From NCBI GenBank assembly GCA_961205875.1, contig OY540810.1, forward strand, positions 15,748,001 through 15,812,000: DNA of 64,000 bases, given 5' to 3'. The position numbers were made by a program, and so were the translations under genes. Under the pieces are notes generated by a model. It was not told the origin of the DNA, did no database searches, and saw only the letters and a list, made by a program, of their open reading frames with translations. Below are positions 21,140 to 33,290 of this stretch, piece by piece. Each line of letters begins with the position of its first letter. Position 1 is the stretch's first letter. This DNA is from Sialis fuliginosa (lineage: Eukaryota > Arthropoda > Insecta > Megaloptera > Sialidae).

Positions 21140-21320
21140 GACATAAAAGTTAGACATATGGTGTCACATTGAGTTACAGACCGAAACGCATAATCATAGC
21201 GAAAATAATGAGCATGTATTCAGGGAACGTCAAAATGAATATTTTCATTGAAATCTAAAAACTCGAAAAAAAACATCCTAACATATTACATATGACATAT
21301 GGCTGTAAAAGAAAGTAAAA
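21140..21320 (+). repeat. Family A fragment
   Basis: A degraded copy with TCATAGCGAAAATAATGAGC, TATTCAGGGAACGTCAAAAT and a palindromic tail, ACATATGACATATG, before AGAAAGTAAA. Confidence 0.55.
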
Positions 21321-22008
21321 AGAACAATATACTTAACTGATAATTCCTCTTTCTCAAACTGTAACTAATATAATTTTGATATTATCAGCAAAACAAATAA
21401 TATAATATTAAAACTGGCTGTTTACAAATAATATGAAATAAATATATTTATTTTAAACCACCCAAGAGATTTCCGTAGATAAATCAGGCAGAAACATATA
21501 TATCATAATTCCCAACGATTGTAAATAATATCAATGTCCAAATGAAATGTAAAACAATCCTACACGACAGATAAATTGACAATTTCAGTCGGCCTGAGAC
21601 CGAATGGGATGATCACACGGTTTTGGTAGAGAAGTATCAGCTAGCATCTACATTGCGACGATGCGCGATGGGAAAATGCATCGCCAACCGATTGATCGAC
21701 AGAAAAAAAACATATATAATTACAAATCATGAATGTCTGCAGAGACGGAATAGGGAAGGGGGGCAATAGGGGCACTCCCTCCCTACGGTGTCGAGGAAAT
21801 TGATACAACATTTTATTCGATAATCTACTTTTGAAAAATTACCCCAGAAAGTTCAATAAAAATGTGTTGACATAATTATTTGTCTAAAAGATTTGCCCCC
21901 ATTTACAAAAAATTTTGAGGACACCACTGTTCAGAGAAAATAATGGTAAATACAAGAATTTTAAATATATTAACAACGACACTATCAACATGGTACTTTT
22001 ATTTATGA
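21320..22008. other. Spacer with possible transposon end
   Basis: 21590-21700 is GC-richer (ATTGCGACGATGCGCGATGG). CAGAGACGGAATAGGG at 21740 and ACACCACTG at 21922 could be hAT-like ends of a ~190-bp remnant, without a clear target duplication. Confidence 0.35.
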
Positions 22009-22267
22009 CTAGCGCATTGGACCCAATGTTACCCGATGATATTAATTCAATTAAACATAAAGTAATCATACCCACCCGACATGCTCACCCAACATTCCCA
22101 CAACACATGAAATTTACACAAAATATACAAAAATTATACACCTAAACAAATGCGTTCAGTAGTTATTGAGAAAATCGTGTCAAATTATATTTTCAAACTT
22201 CCAGGAAACACCAGGTCCCGTCTTAGAATTTGTATGAAAATCAAAAATAAATAATTCAATAGGTTAG
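22009..22267 (-). mobile_element. Helitron 3' end, truncated copy
   Basis: On the minus strand it ends ...CCAATGCGCTAG at 22009, with a degenerate hairpin CGGGTAACATTGGG. It matches the 3' third of the 19022-19735 Helitron, including the blocks GATTTTCATACAAATTCTAA and AATAACTACTGAACGC. It stops at 22267, where unrelated repeat sequence starts. 5'-truncated or overwritten. Confidence 0.75.
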
Positions 22268-22410
22268 ACACAAGCACAGCCGCCATGCGGAAATCAACTT
22301 TTCTTTGCGTTTTAAAGGTAGTACAATCAGAATCTGATCTTATCTCAGATACGATTTTTCGACGGTATTACAATTCTTTCAGAACATGGAAGTAAAAATA
22401 AAAATTAGAA
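22268..22410 (-). repeat. Fragment related to the 45.3-46.1 kb element
   Basis: CAGCCGCCATGCGGAAATCA, CGATTTTTCGACGGTATTAC and TTTCAGAACATGGAAGTAAA are reverse complements of blocks at 45400-45540. It abuts the Helitron 3' end copy at 22267. Confidence 0.65.
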
Positions 22411-23021
22411 TTTTTTCACGAAAATTACAATTAAAAAATACAATTTATCGCTATTCTGGTTCGTTGCTAGTTAAAGACCTATTAGCTTGACATGTAGGCC
22501 GAATTTGAATTGAATTGGTTCAGTTGTTTGTGCCTTAAATCTTACACCTCGGTTAGAGTCTAACAGTTTACGAATTTCAGCATGAAATTTTATACACATA
22601 CTTATTCTTAAGATCTTTAATTAGAAGAATGAGTAAAAAAAACGACCCCTTCCCCCCTTAACATTAATGTAATCCTGGCTGCAATATATACATTTTTTTT
22701 CAATATGCGATGGAACTAACTAAACCCATTTGAAAGCATGACCGTTTTTCGATATTCGACTCACGCCTACACTTTCTTGAACGCGCACCTGGTCCCAGAT
22801 CGTGGGAGTAGTGGGTCTACGGGGAAGAAACGTCAGCTAATCATACCTGTGTATAAACCGGGACAAAACCCCAAAATGACCGCCAAAACTTTATGCTCAT
22901 ATTTATACACTGTCCTTCATGTCAAAACTTTATTTACAATAAGCATACATAGTACATGTTCCAGTATATTTTTAGATTTGATATTTATTACAGTTCGATG
23001 TTTCAAAGTTATAATATAATC
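22411..23021. other. Spacer
   Basis: The 93-codon frame at 22738 includes a GC-richer part (LVPDRGSSGSTGKKRQLIIP) but no recognised domain. Confidence 0.4.
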
Positions 23022-24206
23022 CAGGGGTCACCAAACTTTTCGAGAAACGGGCCGGATCGAATTTTGTTTAAACATGGGGGGCCGGACGAAAAATATTCTT
23101 GTTGGAATCCTATTAGAACATTTATTTACATGTGCAGTTAGCTATGTAAATAGAGTATACAGGGTGGAGCAACGAAAACGAAACGGTCGCGTTTTTGGTC
23201 AGTTAAAATAGGATTTTGAAAAAACGCTCGGACACGTCGATTTTGCTTTCAAGGGGGACATCTTTTTCAATAAAATTTTTGCAAGAATCTTTTCAACCCT
23301 CTGCGCTATGAGCACAACCCTTAAAATTTTAAATAGCATGATAGGGTAAGTGATACCTTATTTGAAAGGTTTTTTCATTCTAAACAAGGTGCTTTTTGTT
23401 TTTTTTTAATCTGTTTAATTTTAGTCAAGTTATTTACATTTTTAATTCCATGAATGCATTTATTTTCTGATCAACAAAACAAACATTTAGAACTAAAATT
23501 CAAAACAAAGTAGGATTATTTTCTTATCAGATAATTCACAAAAATTTACTAACATCCAAAACTTTCATTAATTCAATAATGTTCAAATTGAGCTCCGCTA
23601 GCTTTCATACAAAAATACAAGTTATGCTCAAAATTATATCTCACTTGTTGAAACGTTTGGGGAGTTAGTTGGCAACATTCCTCGATAATAAGCCTACTTT
23701 GTTTTGAATTTTAGATCTGAATGTTTGTTTTGTTGATCAGAAAATAAATGCATTCATGAAATTAATTAATTAAATGTAAATAACTTGACTAAAATTAAAC
23801 AGATTTGAAAAAAACAAAAAGCACCTTGTTTAGAATGAAAAAACCTTTCAAATGAGGTATCACTTACCCTATCATGCTATTTAAAATTTTAAGGGTTGTG
23901 CTCATAACGCAGAGGGTTGAAAAGATTCTTACAAAAATTTTATTGAAAAAGATGTCCCCCTTAAAAGCAAAATCGACGTGTCCGAGCGTTTATTCAAAAT
24001 CCTATTTTAACTGACCAAAAACGCGACCGTTTCGTTTTCGTTGCGCCACCCTGTATATCGAAATTTATAATGGAAAATATCTATTAAAATGTAGATAAAT
24101 ACACATATCTACATTAAATCCTTAAATTAAATAAAATTAATATTTCTTACATGTATATAAAATATTTACATATAAAAATCAATCGGGCCATAGTTAGTGA
24201 CCGCTG
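23022..24206. mobile_element. hAT-like MITE, interrupted by a foldback element
   Basis: The left end CAGGGGTCACCAAACTTTT and the right end GTTAGTGACCGCTG are imperfect terminal inverted repeats of the CAGGGGTC type that is widespread in hAT elements. GGGCCGG-rich sequence follows the left end and GGGCCAT precedes the right end. The 8-bp flanks ATATAATC (23014-23021) and ATCTAATT (24207-24214) match at 6 of 8 positions, fitting an aged hAT target duplication. Own sequence is only about 280 bp (23022-23155 and 24058-24206); the rest is the nested element. No transposase. Confidence 0.7.
23158..24055. mobile_element. Foldback element (TACAGGGTGG ends) nested in the hAT MITE
   Basis: The ends TACAGGGTGG and CCACCCTGTA are flanked by TA (23156-23157 and 24056-24057). 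The two arms, each near 380 bp, are near-perfect inverted copies. Examples are CGAAACGGTCGCGTTTTTGG against CCAAAAACGCGACCGTTTCG, and TGATAGGGTAAGTGATACCT against its inverse near 23870. The ~120-bp centre (about 23550-23680) has no gene. Ends and TA target resemble Tc1/mariner-type non-autonomous elements. The high arm identity suggests recent insertion or gene conversion between arms. Confidence 0.85.
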
Positions 24207-24214
24207 ATCTAATT

Positions 24215-27200
24215 TCTTAATAAATTTTGTTTTGCAACTACAAAAGGATCTAATAGAGTAAATAAAGGAATTAGATTTTAATTTTATATACTCATATTAA
24301 ACTTGTTTCAGACTCCATCTGACAACTTTAAAATGTTCAAAATATTAACAAGAGTTCCTCTCCATACCTGGCATGATGGTTAGGTCTTTGAAAGGTGTTT
24401 TATTTTGATGATAATTTTAAAATATTAATAAAAATAAATGATAGGATATTTCGATTGAAAAATAAGGGCGACATTATTTTTTCAGAATATTAGCAATAAG
24501 AAAATGCATGGTGCCATGGTAGATTCATGTTCAGTTAATGTTTATGAGTCATTCCATCTAAAATGACCAATTTAAAAAAATCTATTGCTTGATTATTTTC
24601 TTTATATTTTGTACATTATTAACCTTATTAATTGACAGTTCAAAACGCATTCTACGATACTTTTATAAGATCCAGCTTAATAGATACACCCAGATTTATA
24701 AGTTAGAGAATGCATTTTTAGTATTTTTAATGGTTGGGTAAAAATCTTTGAAAATTAAGCTTTCTGTACTAATAATTCCTTTTATGTATATTATAGATTT
24801 GAAATTCGAAGCTAAAAAAGACAAATGAAAAATGATTGCTTCAAAATCCAGGCCCTAAAATTTTCATGTTAATAACTTTTCAAAAGTCATATTAATTGTA
24901 GTTACTGATTGTGAGTAAAATCTAATATACCAATATAAAATTTTGATTGTTTATCTCAAGGCCCATAAATATTATGTCCTTTAAAAAATTAAAAAATTGC
25001 ACGTTTTGATGTCGAATATTTAATCTGTGAGGAATTTAAAAAAATGAAAGTAATAAAATTATATAGCAATACGAATACAAAAATTACCTCACTTAATCAA
25101 TTCTAAAAAAATAATAAGAAAGGCAAAAAAGTATGAATAGGGTTAATTCAATTAATTTACCACTTTCAATTTGATAATCTTGAGTATAACTTCTACTTGA
25201 ACTAAATTAAAAATTAAATCATGACTGCCACCTGTCGCACCACCAATGGGGGGAGAATAAGAAGGCACCCACTAATTATGACAAGCCAAATTATAGAAAA
25301 AATACATACTACCGCCTGATTTCACTCACCAGGGTATATTTTTTTAACTCGGGTAAAATATTATAAAAAGTATCCCCCTCCCCAAAAAAAACAAAAAACA
25401 AAAAATTGTAATCGATATAGTTGCACAACAAAATCACCATGGTTGATTTTAACAGGTGCAAACAAGCAACACTAGATGTTCTTCAGGGTACATATTAAGT
25501 GTAACGTGTAGGTACACATGTTGTACGGGATCTCGGAGGGCTCAACAACTAAAGGACGTTAGCTTGTTAGTATCGGATACTTTCCCTTGAGTAATCAGGC
25601 CGCCGCACCTTCGATCAAAGTCCCCACAGGTTCATGGTGCATACATAGCTACATGTATTGTTAGGGTATTGATTGGAACTGATGTTTTAGGTTGGTAGGA
25701 CTTGCATGGAATTAAGAAAAATATTAATATTGTAGGTATTTATTTTTATTTTTTTAAAAGCAATGGATTTTTACTTTTGATTGAAACTTTTTGTAACTTG
25801 AGGAAATAATAGTTAAGGGTGAGTTGATCAAAAGTTTTATTTTTATATCCTATTAAAAAATTTGTTAATAGTAAGATGTACTTAGAATTTGAAAATAAAA
25901 AATAAAAATTGTCACGAAAAGTTCTAAAAAAATATTTTTCTATACTTTAGCTAACTCAAAATTTTTATAAAAGTTGATTCTTTTATTTAGTTGTATGACG
26001 ACCATTGCTTTAAGAGATAAAAAAAAATAACATAAAATGTTTCAGTGCCCTTGGAACGACAATTAAAAGTTTCATTTCCATTGCATTTGTGCGAGGTCCT
26101 TTCGATTATTATTTTTTCATTGATATTTTAATAGCACGTTTTACAGGCATTTAAACTCAAAAAGCAATGAAGACTTTAGTTAGACACGTGCCCAGGGAGG
26201 TCATTATCTTAAATCCGCATCTGTCAAAAAGGCCTACTCAAAAACTTTTCATAGATTGTCATAAAAAATATAAATATATATATGATATCTCAATTTTACG
26301 CCAAAATATCGATTCAACGAAAAATCCGTTCACGATTCTAGGCATAACAAAAAAAAAGGTGAATACATATTTTCTAGAAACTAAACTACTACTACAACGA
26401 ATCAACTGATTTTATTATAATGAAAATATTTAAGTTTGAAATACAAAAAAGTTATAGAATAAATTCCATTTCCAACTATACATTTTCCTTGCAGCTCCTT
26501 TTAATACAGCAAATATTTTTTTCATTACTAAAAAGGTGAAAATCTTAAAGAAATCTATGTTAAGTCATGCGAAAAAGTGGAAATTGGAAAAAAATAACTC
26601 GGTATGTTTGACAAAAAAAAAGAACGATAGAAAACAATGTTGTGCTTTTTCAGTAACATTGTTTTATCAGAAAAAAACATACAAACGAATTTCTCAGAAA
26701 AATGATAAAAATGGCATCAAAAAATTTATTTTTAAATTTTATTATAAATTTTATATCCTTGCAAAGAAATAATTATGAGTCAAGTAAGTTATATATATAT
26801 GAATATAAAGACCAACACATATGTTATATATTATTATCTGCTCTGTTACATACTTATAAACACATATGTTTTATCTGTATACGGTACTTCACATTATTTA
26901 CTTTCTATGCACCATATGTAAATCCCTTTAAGGTGGGTTCTTTGATGATATTAGTTATATTTTAAGTTAGTTAGTCTGTAATCAACTGTCTGCAAATAAA
27001 CTTGTAATATTAAGAAATAAACTTGTTAAAAACATTAACAATTGTTTGATGTTCATAATTAGTACATATACATTATCAATATCCTGAACTAGAAAATATA
27101 TTTGAATAGTTCTTTAAGATCAGGGAGTGTCTAATATTTACGTAAAACTTTGAAAAGGAAGGGGAGGTCTGTCTAGCCTTACGAATCCTTACTTTGGGTG

Positions 27201-27506
27201 TTAATTACTTTGTTTCTAATTAATTAAATAAAATACGTTCATTGAAACCAGTTTCAGCTATTTAAATTGTTTTTTCATATATTATATAGTACACTACATA
27301 TACACGTAAGAAAGGGAAGGTCAACTAGTATTAATGAATACTGACAAGGAGTGAATTTTTTTTAAATCATCCTCTTGTAAATAAAGGCCGCTCCATTAAG
27401 AAATAAAAAAAGTTATTTCTTATGTGGAATTGCTTTCGGTGATAAAAGGAACAATTTCGCTAAAAAAAATCCAAAGATGAATATGCATTGCTTTAATTAG
27501 TTTTAA
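24215..27506. other. Long AT-rich spacer
   Basis: No repeat matched within the window and no gene. 25500-25650 is less AT-rich (CTCGGAGGGCTCAACAACTA). Frames at 26167, 26536 and 26702 are K/I/Y-rich and not credible. Confidence 0.6.
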
Positions 27507-28075
27507 GGATTCCGAAGAAACCCTTTTAGTCTCACTTTGTCGTCCCTCCGTCCATCCTTTCAGTTAAAAGACGCACAATTTTTTTTAAATAATTTTTCAG
27601 GAGGGCGCTAAGAAGCTAAAGCTAGGAAAAAATATTTTTTATACCAAGACAGATGGCATGTCAAAATGTATAACCAACCCAGTGATATTTGACGCTCTCG
27701 CTTATTTTTTTCTAAATCAAATATGGCAACCTACAAGGGACTTTAAAGCAAAAAACAAATTGTATACCAAGGCGTGTGGGATGTCAAAATGTAGATCTCA
27801 TTCAGTTGAATGCTCCAAGCGGTAATTTATTTTATCTCCCACACTCTAACTAGATTACTACTGGCTCAAAAATTCTGAAGTTTGGTAACAGGGCTTTGGT
27901 GGGACTACTAACGACAAATTCTAAAGTCAACAACATCATTTCAAATTTTGGAGATATAGGGAAGGGTGTCAAAATGTAGATCTCAATTAGTAGATATGAC
28001 CGTATTTTTATATTTTTTTCAAAATGCTCCTATAAGTAGCTCCAAACAGTCCACGTAGTACGTACTTCGGAACTC
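27507..28075. mobile_element. PIF/Harbinger-like MITE, copy 2 (inverted relative to copy 1)
   Basis: The ends GGATTCCGAAG and CTTCGGAACTC are degenerate forms of the copy 1 termini. TAA precedes the left end (27504-27506) but the right flank (TTG) no longer matches. The interior is the reverse complement of 56631-57249 with many substitutions, so this is the older or more decayed copy. Confidence 0.75.
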
Positions 28076-28664
28076 TTGTGGCATATACCAGTGTGTGTTT
28101 TGGCCAAATTTTTAATGCTTCCATACACAACTTATAATTTATGTAACATTCAAGTAGGTATAGTTAAATATTATAAACAATCAATTCTACCGAAAGCAAT
28201 TATCCATTAAAATGTGCAAGATTTTTTAGATTTTTCTATAAAGTTATGCATGTGTCGTTCTTTTAGGCTTATGTTACGAAGCCAAGAAAAAATGAATTTA
28301 ATTTTGAAAATGTCATTCGTCTGACTTAACTGATAATCGGTTTTATTAAAGGAAGTAATTTCAAATTCAAAGAAAAACCATTCACCGAAAAGTAACAAAA
28401 ACAAGATGACAGAAGTTTCAATAACGTAACTTGTTGAAGAAAGATTTGCGACAAACTTCAAGCGTTCTTTGAACGTTGAGCATTTAAAGCATTTCAAACA
28501 TCGGTCGGTATTCCAGATACCAATTTTACTTCTCTACAGTTAAACGATGCGAGTATCTGCGTCTCGTATTTTTATTTCTCTAAACATTGCTTTTCTATAA
28601 TTAATTTCATTTGAATTTCGATTGATTTTTAAATAACATTTTCTTTTGTAATTAATTAGTTGTT
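28076..28664. other. AT-rich spacer
   Basis: The 96-codon minus frame at 28207 lacks any recognisable domain. Confidence 0.5.
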
Positions 28665-29010
28665 GACAGATTTTTTGACGAAATCTAATAATTGACTTTT
28701 GAAGATCAGACTTTTCTCTTCTATTTTCAAATTTTTGTATCGCTTTACGATCATTTTTGACCGAGTTATAAAGAAAAAACATCCAGCTATCCTCCAAATC
28801 TGCCCTTAGAATTTTTTGTTGACCTCCAAAAACTATTGTCAAAAAATTGCAAAATAAATAGAAATTTTGAATCAACTTTGAGATCCTCCTCGGCCCTTGA
28901 CAATTTTTTTTACTTTCTAATAAATGTCTTTTGTAGATTTTTGTATCGATTTACGAACATTTCTGAATTCTGACCCAGTGATGAAGAAAAGATTTTCAGC
29001 TTATACCTAA
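28665..29010. repeat. Family E relatives, two partial tandem units
   Basis: TTGACTTTTGAAGATCAGAC at 28694 and AAATGTCTTTTGTAGATTTT at 28922 each precede a GTATCG-TTTACGA-CATTT stretch and an AGTTATAAAGAAAA/AGTGATGAAGAAAA block. The same blocks occur in the 11520-12010 repeat. The 111-codon minus-strand frame at 28540-28875 is chance. Confidence 0.5.
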
Positions 29011-30107
29011 CCTAAATTCTATGTACGCAAACCATATGCATTATTATTATTATTTTTATAACGCGAACGAAGTTGCGTGGAACAGCTAGTTGATTGATAA
29101 AGCCAGAAAATAAGACTGAGTGAGATTTGACTACTAAAATCAGAAATCGACTTGGGCTGTCGAAACTCTTACTATGAGTGTCTCTAGTTTAATCTACAAA
29201 ACTTACTTAATCATTCGATTTGGTAAAAAAATTTATCACGATCCATGGAGGCTCTCAAAATTGATATTTTAACTAGAAATAAGATAATTTGCAGTTTATT
29301 AAATTTTTTTTTCATCATTAAAATTTTTTATCGTGGAATAGATAGTTCACAAAAAATCCACTAACAAAAGAAGCGCCATAAAACTGGCATATAATGCGTT
29401 GTATTTTAATTATTTTATTTAAAGGTATGATTACTATTAAAAAATATGAGTTGAAGATATAAAAATAACCTCGATTTTTTTTAAAACCATCATTTAAAAA
29501 ATTAATTGACAAAGTTGACAACCTTATTAATTAAATACATTTTAAAAAGTTTAAGGGATATGCATTTTATGGTCAAGCAATGCTATTTTAATATTTTATG
29601 TGAAAATGATATCAATATTTGAAAAGTTAAATATTTACCATGAATAAAAAGGCAGTAAGCGAGGCTCATGAAACAAAATGACAGCCGTTTGTACACAATC
29701 GTTTGTTTCTCGTTATCGTGGCCATAAATGTAATTGAGAAACATTAAAATGGTAGTTGTCGACATCGTTTGTGCCAAAGAAATGGGGAAATCATCTGAAA
29801 AATGGTGTTGCACGCGAACCTACTACCTGATTTATGACTTTTACCAATTGTCCACTTGATATTTTATTATATTTCAGTATAAAGAATTAATTATACACAC
29901 ATTTCAGGTTTAATTCAACTTTGAATATTTTTATGGATCTTATGCATTTTATTATCACCACATAATTTTGTTTTTTTGTGTTATATTTAATCGTAAATTC
30001 TATAGGATAATATGAACAAAGAAATTCAAACCTAAAAGGTTTTTAAATCCATGTTTTGTAGTTTGTTTATTCCTTTTAACATTTTATAAATATAAACTTT
30101 GCTATTA
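29011..30107. other. AT-rich spacer
   Basis: AAAAAGGCAGTAAGC near 29647 resembles short TTACTGCCTTTTA blocks at 39653 and 48397, a minor dispersed motif. No gene. Confidence 0.5.
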
Positions 30108-31091
30108 GGGCTGCTCGTTAAGTCTCGGTTTAAGCCACTGTGACGAAAAAAAATCGATTTTATAAATGTATTTTTTTAAAGTTTAGGTACATATTCAAAA
30201 ATATGTATAAAAAAATAATTTAAAATTTCCAAAATTGCCTGAGCTACAGTCAATTTAGTGAGAGCAGATAGCGCGGCTGGTTATGACCCTCAGAAAACTT
30301 TAAACGCGTTTTTATCGAAACAACTTTTTTCGACTTGCTTCCTGTGATTCTTCAAAGACTATTGAACCGAAAAAAAAATTATTTTTTTTTAATTTGCGGA
30401 ACCAAAGTGGTAAAGTCTGTGCGTAGCCGATTTCTGAAATTTTAATAGGTATTTACTATTTTTTAAAATCGTTTGAATTTAAAAAAAAGTGTTAAAAATG
30501 AAAAAAAAATTCATTTGTGAAAAAATTAAATTAAAAAAAATTATAAAATATTTATTTCTTTTTTCCGATAATCCATCCCGAATTTTCGATGGAATCATGG
30601 AGAAAAATATTTTTTTAGTTGTCATATCGAAGCTCATAATATAAAATTTTTAATATTTTTCAATTAAAATTGGTATTGATAAAGTTGAATATATATTTAA
30701 TAAAATCTTGATGTACCCGATCCTAAGATATTAAGTTATATTTGTGAAAAAAATTCCCAAACATTGACAATTTTTTGACCCATCACAGCTTTCGCCCTTA
30801 AAATGATTAGGTACTTATAATAAGTAAAAATTATCCATTTGATATTAATTTTTAAATGAATAATTAGAGCAAAATATATAAAATTAATTATATTTCAATT
30901 TTTTTTTTATATTTAATAAAAATGAATGAAAATAATATTTAATTGAGAAAAATTCATACGTGACCGAGATGTTTCTCGATTTCGATCGCGGTCACTAGAT
31001 GGTTTCAATTTTCACGAGACTGCCACATTTAAAATTCGATACTGAGACGAGAAGATAGTTTATTCTCGTCTCGTTACGTGTGCAGCTCTAG
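30108..31091. mobile_element. Possible hAT-like element, GAGAC-rich ends
   Basis: The left end TAGGGCTGC with AAGTCTCGG and the right end CTCGTCTCGTTACGTGTGC then AGCTCTA are loosely inverted. The flanks (GCTAT / GCAAT) are only suggestive of a target duplication. The ~980-bp interior is A/T homopolymer-rich with no gene. Confidence 0.4.
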
Positions 31092-31766
31092 CAATAATTT
31101 TTAAAAAATGTTAAAAATATGTAAATCAATGAATTTACAAACACACATACCTACGGACATTTTATTTCAGTATCAGATAAATGAGTCGTAACTCGTAACC
31201 CAACTTTATAGATACACATAAAAAAGTGAGTAGTTTAAAAACATCATAAATATATTATTACATTACTTAAAAAAATACACAACATATAAAAATATAGAAA
31301 TGTTTATTTATATACTAATTATGGTTTAAAAAATTCGAATATCCGTATGTATAAAAATTTAAAAGAAATATATTCGATTCTGTAGTCTATATTCATGGCC
31401 AATAAAAAGTGCAAATAACTTTCATATTTTATATCTAACTTCTTACAATGCAAACATTGAGTTGAACAAATAAAATTTATCGAAGTTTTTGCTCGAACCG
31501 AACTGGTTATTATCAGTAGCGTCGTCAAACGCCGTTAATATTACTTAATATTATACGTATATGAAAATAATAATACTGAACTTTATATTATATCAAAATT
31601 TAAATAAATTGCTTCGACTAGCACATAATTTTTATATACAGCTATATAATTATATGCTTACTTTAATTTTTTAAGTTAACATTTTTCATTAAGAAATGAC
31701 ATTAAATTAATGATGTTTAAAAAAAATTATCTAAAAAATCTGTAATTAGAGTATGTCTTTCAAAAA

Positions 31767-31803
31767 GTTAATAAGGGGGGGGGGACAAGTGCCTACCCCC
31801 CCA
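31767..31803. repeat. Poly-G / poly-C hairpin
   Basis: GGGGGGGGGG and ACCCCCCCAC flank ACAAGTGCCT. Could pair as a hairpin or form a G-rich structure. Confidence 0.8.
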
Positions 31804-31971
31804 CTTTTTTTAACCAACGGCCCAGATTATATAATATATATGTGAAGCATACCATGTGTCCCATTTTAATCTATTACTTCCATAATTTTATTTATTTTTA
31901 TCAATTAATTAAAAAAAGTTACTAATGAAAATCATTCAGTACTGAAGGGGCCCAAAAATGCTGAATTTGTC

Positions 31972-32011
31972 TGACCTTGAAAAGGTCATTTTCAGGGTCA
32001 TTTGAAGGTCA
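31972..32011. promoter_or_regulatory. Cluster of nuclear-receptor half-sites
   Basis: TGACCTTGA (31972-31980) is an FTZ-F1-type extended site on the minus strand (TCAAGGTCA). AGGTCA (31983-31988), GGGTCA (31995-32000) and AGGTCA (32006-32011) follow on the plus strand. The last two form a direct repeat with 5-bp spacing. Such phrases also occur in some transposons, so function is uncertain. Confidence 0.35.
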
Positions 32012-32509
32012 AATTTGTTAATTGGAATGAAAACCTAAAGTAACATTTTTTTATTTGATAGTAAAAAAATAAAGCAGGTGACAGATTAAAATTGGACACC
32101 TGTGTATCTTATATGTCAATGGGATTCCATACAAAATTTTGGCTCCCAAAAAAAATTATTAACTTTAATAAAGCAACGCTGACTTAAAGCTGAAGAGCAA
32201 AAAAAGTTATTTACATAAAAATTACTTTTATCTAGGGCCCGAGGCGGACCACCTCCGTCTCCCCTTTTAGTTTACTACGGACCTGGGGAATAATTAAATC
32301 ATTATTGTGGTGACAGCAAACGTGTTAAAAACCACGATCGATAGATACGGATCATCAATCCAACTAGAGAATTTTTTTTAAATCATCCTGTCCAAAAAAA
32401 ACATTGAAATTAATAAATCACTAACATACACACAGCAATTTACACACAATGTACACAATAACGCATTGTTCAATGTAATCCCTTAACAAAAACGGAAAGA
32501 AGAAAAATG

Positions 32510-32621
32510 GGTATTTTACATCACCACCACTGTCGATACCGGGCGCGAATCCTTCAAAAGCGATCAAAACCTTTCCGGCACGCGCATTTTTGCTTTGCCA
32601 GTACTTATCTTTGAGCAACAC
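32510..32621 (-). other. Possible coding exon (minus strand), unrecognised
   Basis: Within a 66-codon frame the segment AGKVLIAFEGFAPGIDSGGD has balanced amino-acid use and GC-richer codons, unlike the low-complexity frames elsewhere. It is followed by GATGTAAAA, a poor-to-fair donor. No family recognised; it may be chance. Confidence 0.2.
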
Positions 32622-32924
32622 GTCACAACTTTTGTTCTCAATACATGTATTTATTGATGGGTGTTCGAGGAATGTCTTGTGTAGTAGTACGCTTTCGTAA
32701 AGATGAACAAATAAATTTTAAATGTTAGGTATTTTATATTTCGTATACAATCAAACTAAATTCATAGTATTTAAAAAAATCAAGATCGTAAATATATTTT
32801 GTACCTTACTAATATTTATCAAATCAAATATATAATTTTATCATTAAATAATATGTATTTCGTATTATTACATTATGTTCAATTTTTATTTTTTATGCTT
32901 GCTAAAAATAATACAGAATTTTTT

Positions 32925-33290
32925 TCTTCCTCGCAATATTGAAGATACGAGAAGCTTTGTGATCGTTTTAGAATGAGATAAAAAACTTGTTCTCCGATTT
33001 AAAAATTTTTAATTGATCTTTTCGTTTCAGGTCAAGACAAATACTTTTCGTTCCGTGTCTGTCTGTCTGTTTGTTCCCTGAATCCTTGTCACACGCATAA
33101 CTCATGAACCACTATATCGAACTAATATTTTTTAGTAAAATTGTATAAAAATTTAATGGTTAACCAATGTCAAGCAATTTATCTAAACACTTTATTGGTT
33201 TTCATTTAAATTGTTCAATAATTAACTACATTTGGTAAATTTAGCAGAAGGAAGCACTATGCATTTACTTCGCAGATGTTTTTTTTTAAT
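32925..33290 (-). repeat. Family B, internally deleted copy (inverted)
   Basis: On the minus strand it begins at AACATCTGCGAAGTAAATGC and ends at GCGAGGAAG near 32929. The centre, including the minisatellite and the CCCCTCCCCCTT block, is missing, and the join falls close to AATATTAGTTCGATATAGTG. A direct internal deletion derivative of the same family. Confidence 0.7.

Larger units (their letters stand above)
31092..32509. other. AT-rich spacer
   Basis: Contains the G/C hairpin and the nuclear-receptor half-site cluster. No gene. Confidence 0.55.

Noticed and set aside
22738-23019. 93-codon frame with a GC-richer start
   Set aside because: No domain recognised and the 3' half runs toward the hAT-like MITE boundary in AT-rich sequence.
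28540-28875. 111-codon minus-strand frame
   Set aside because: It lies within a repeat (family E) that is not open in the related copies.
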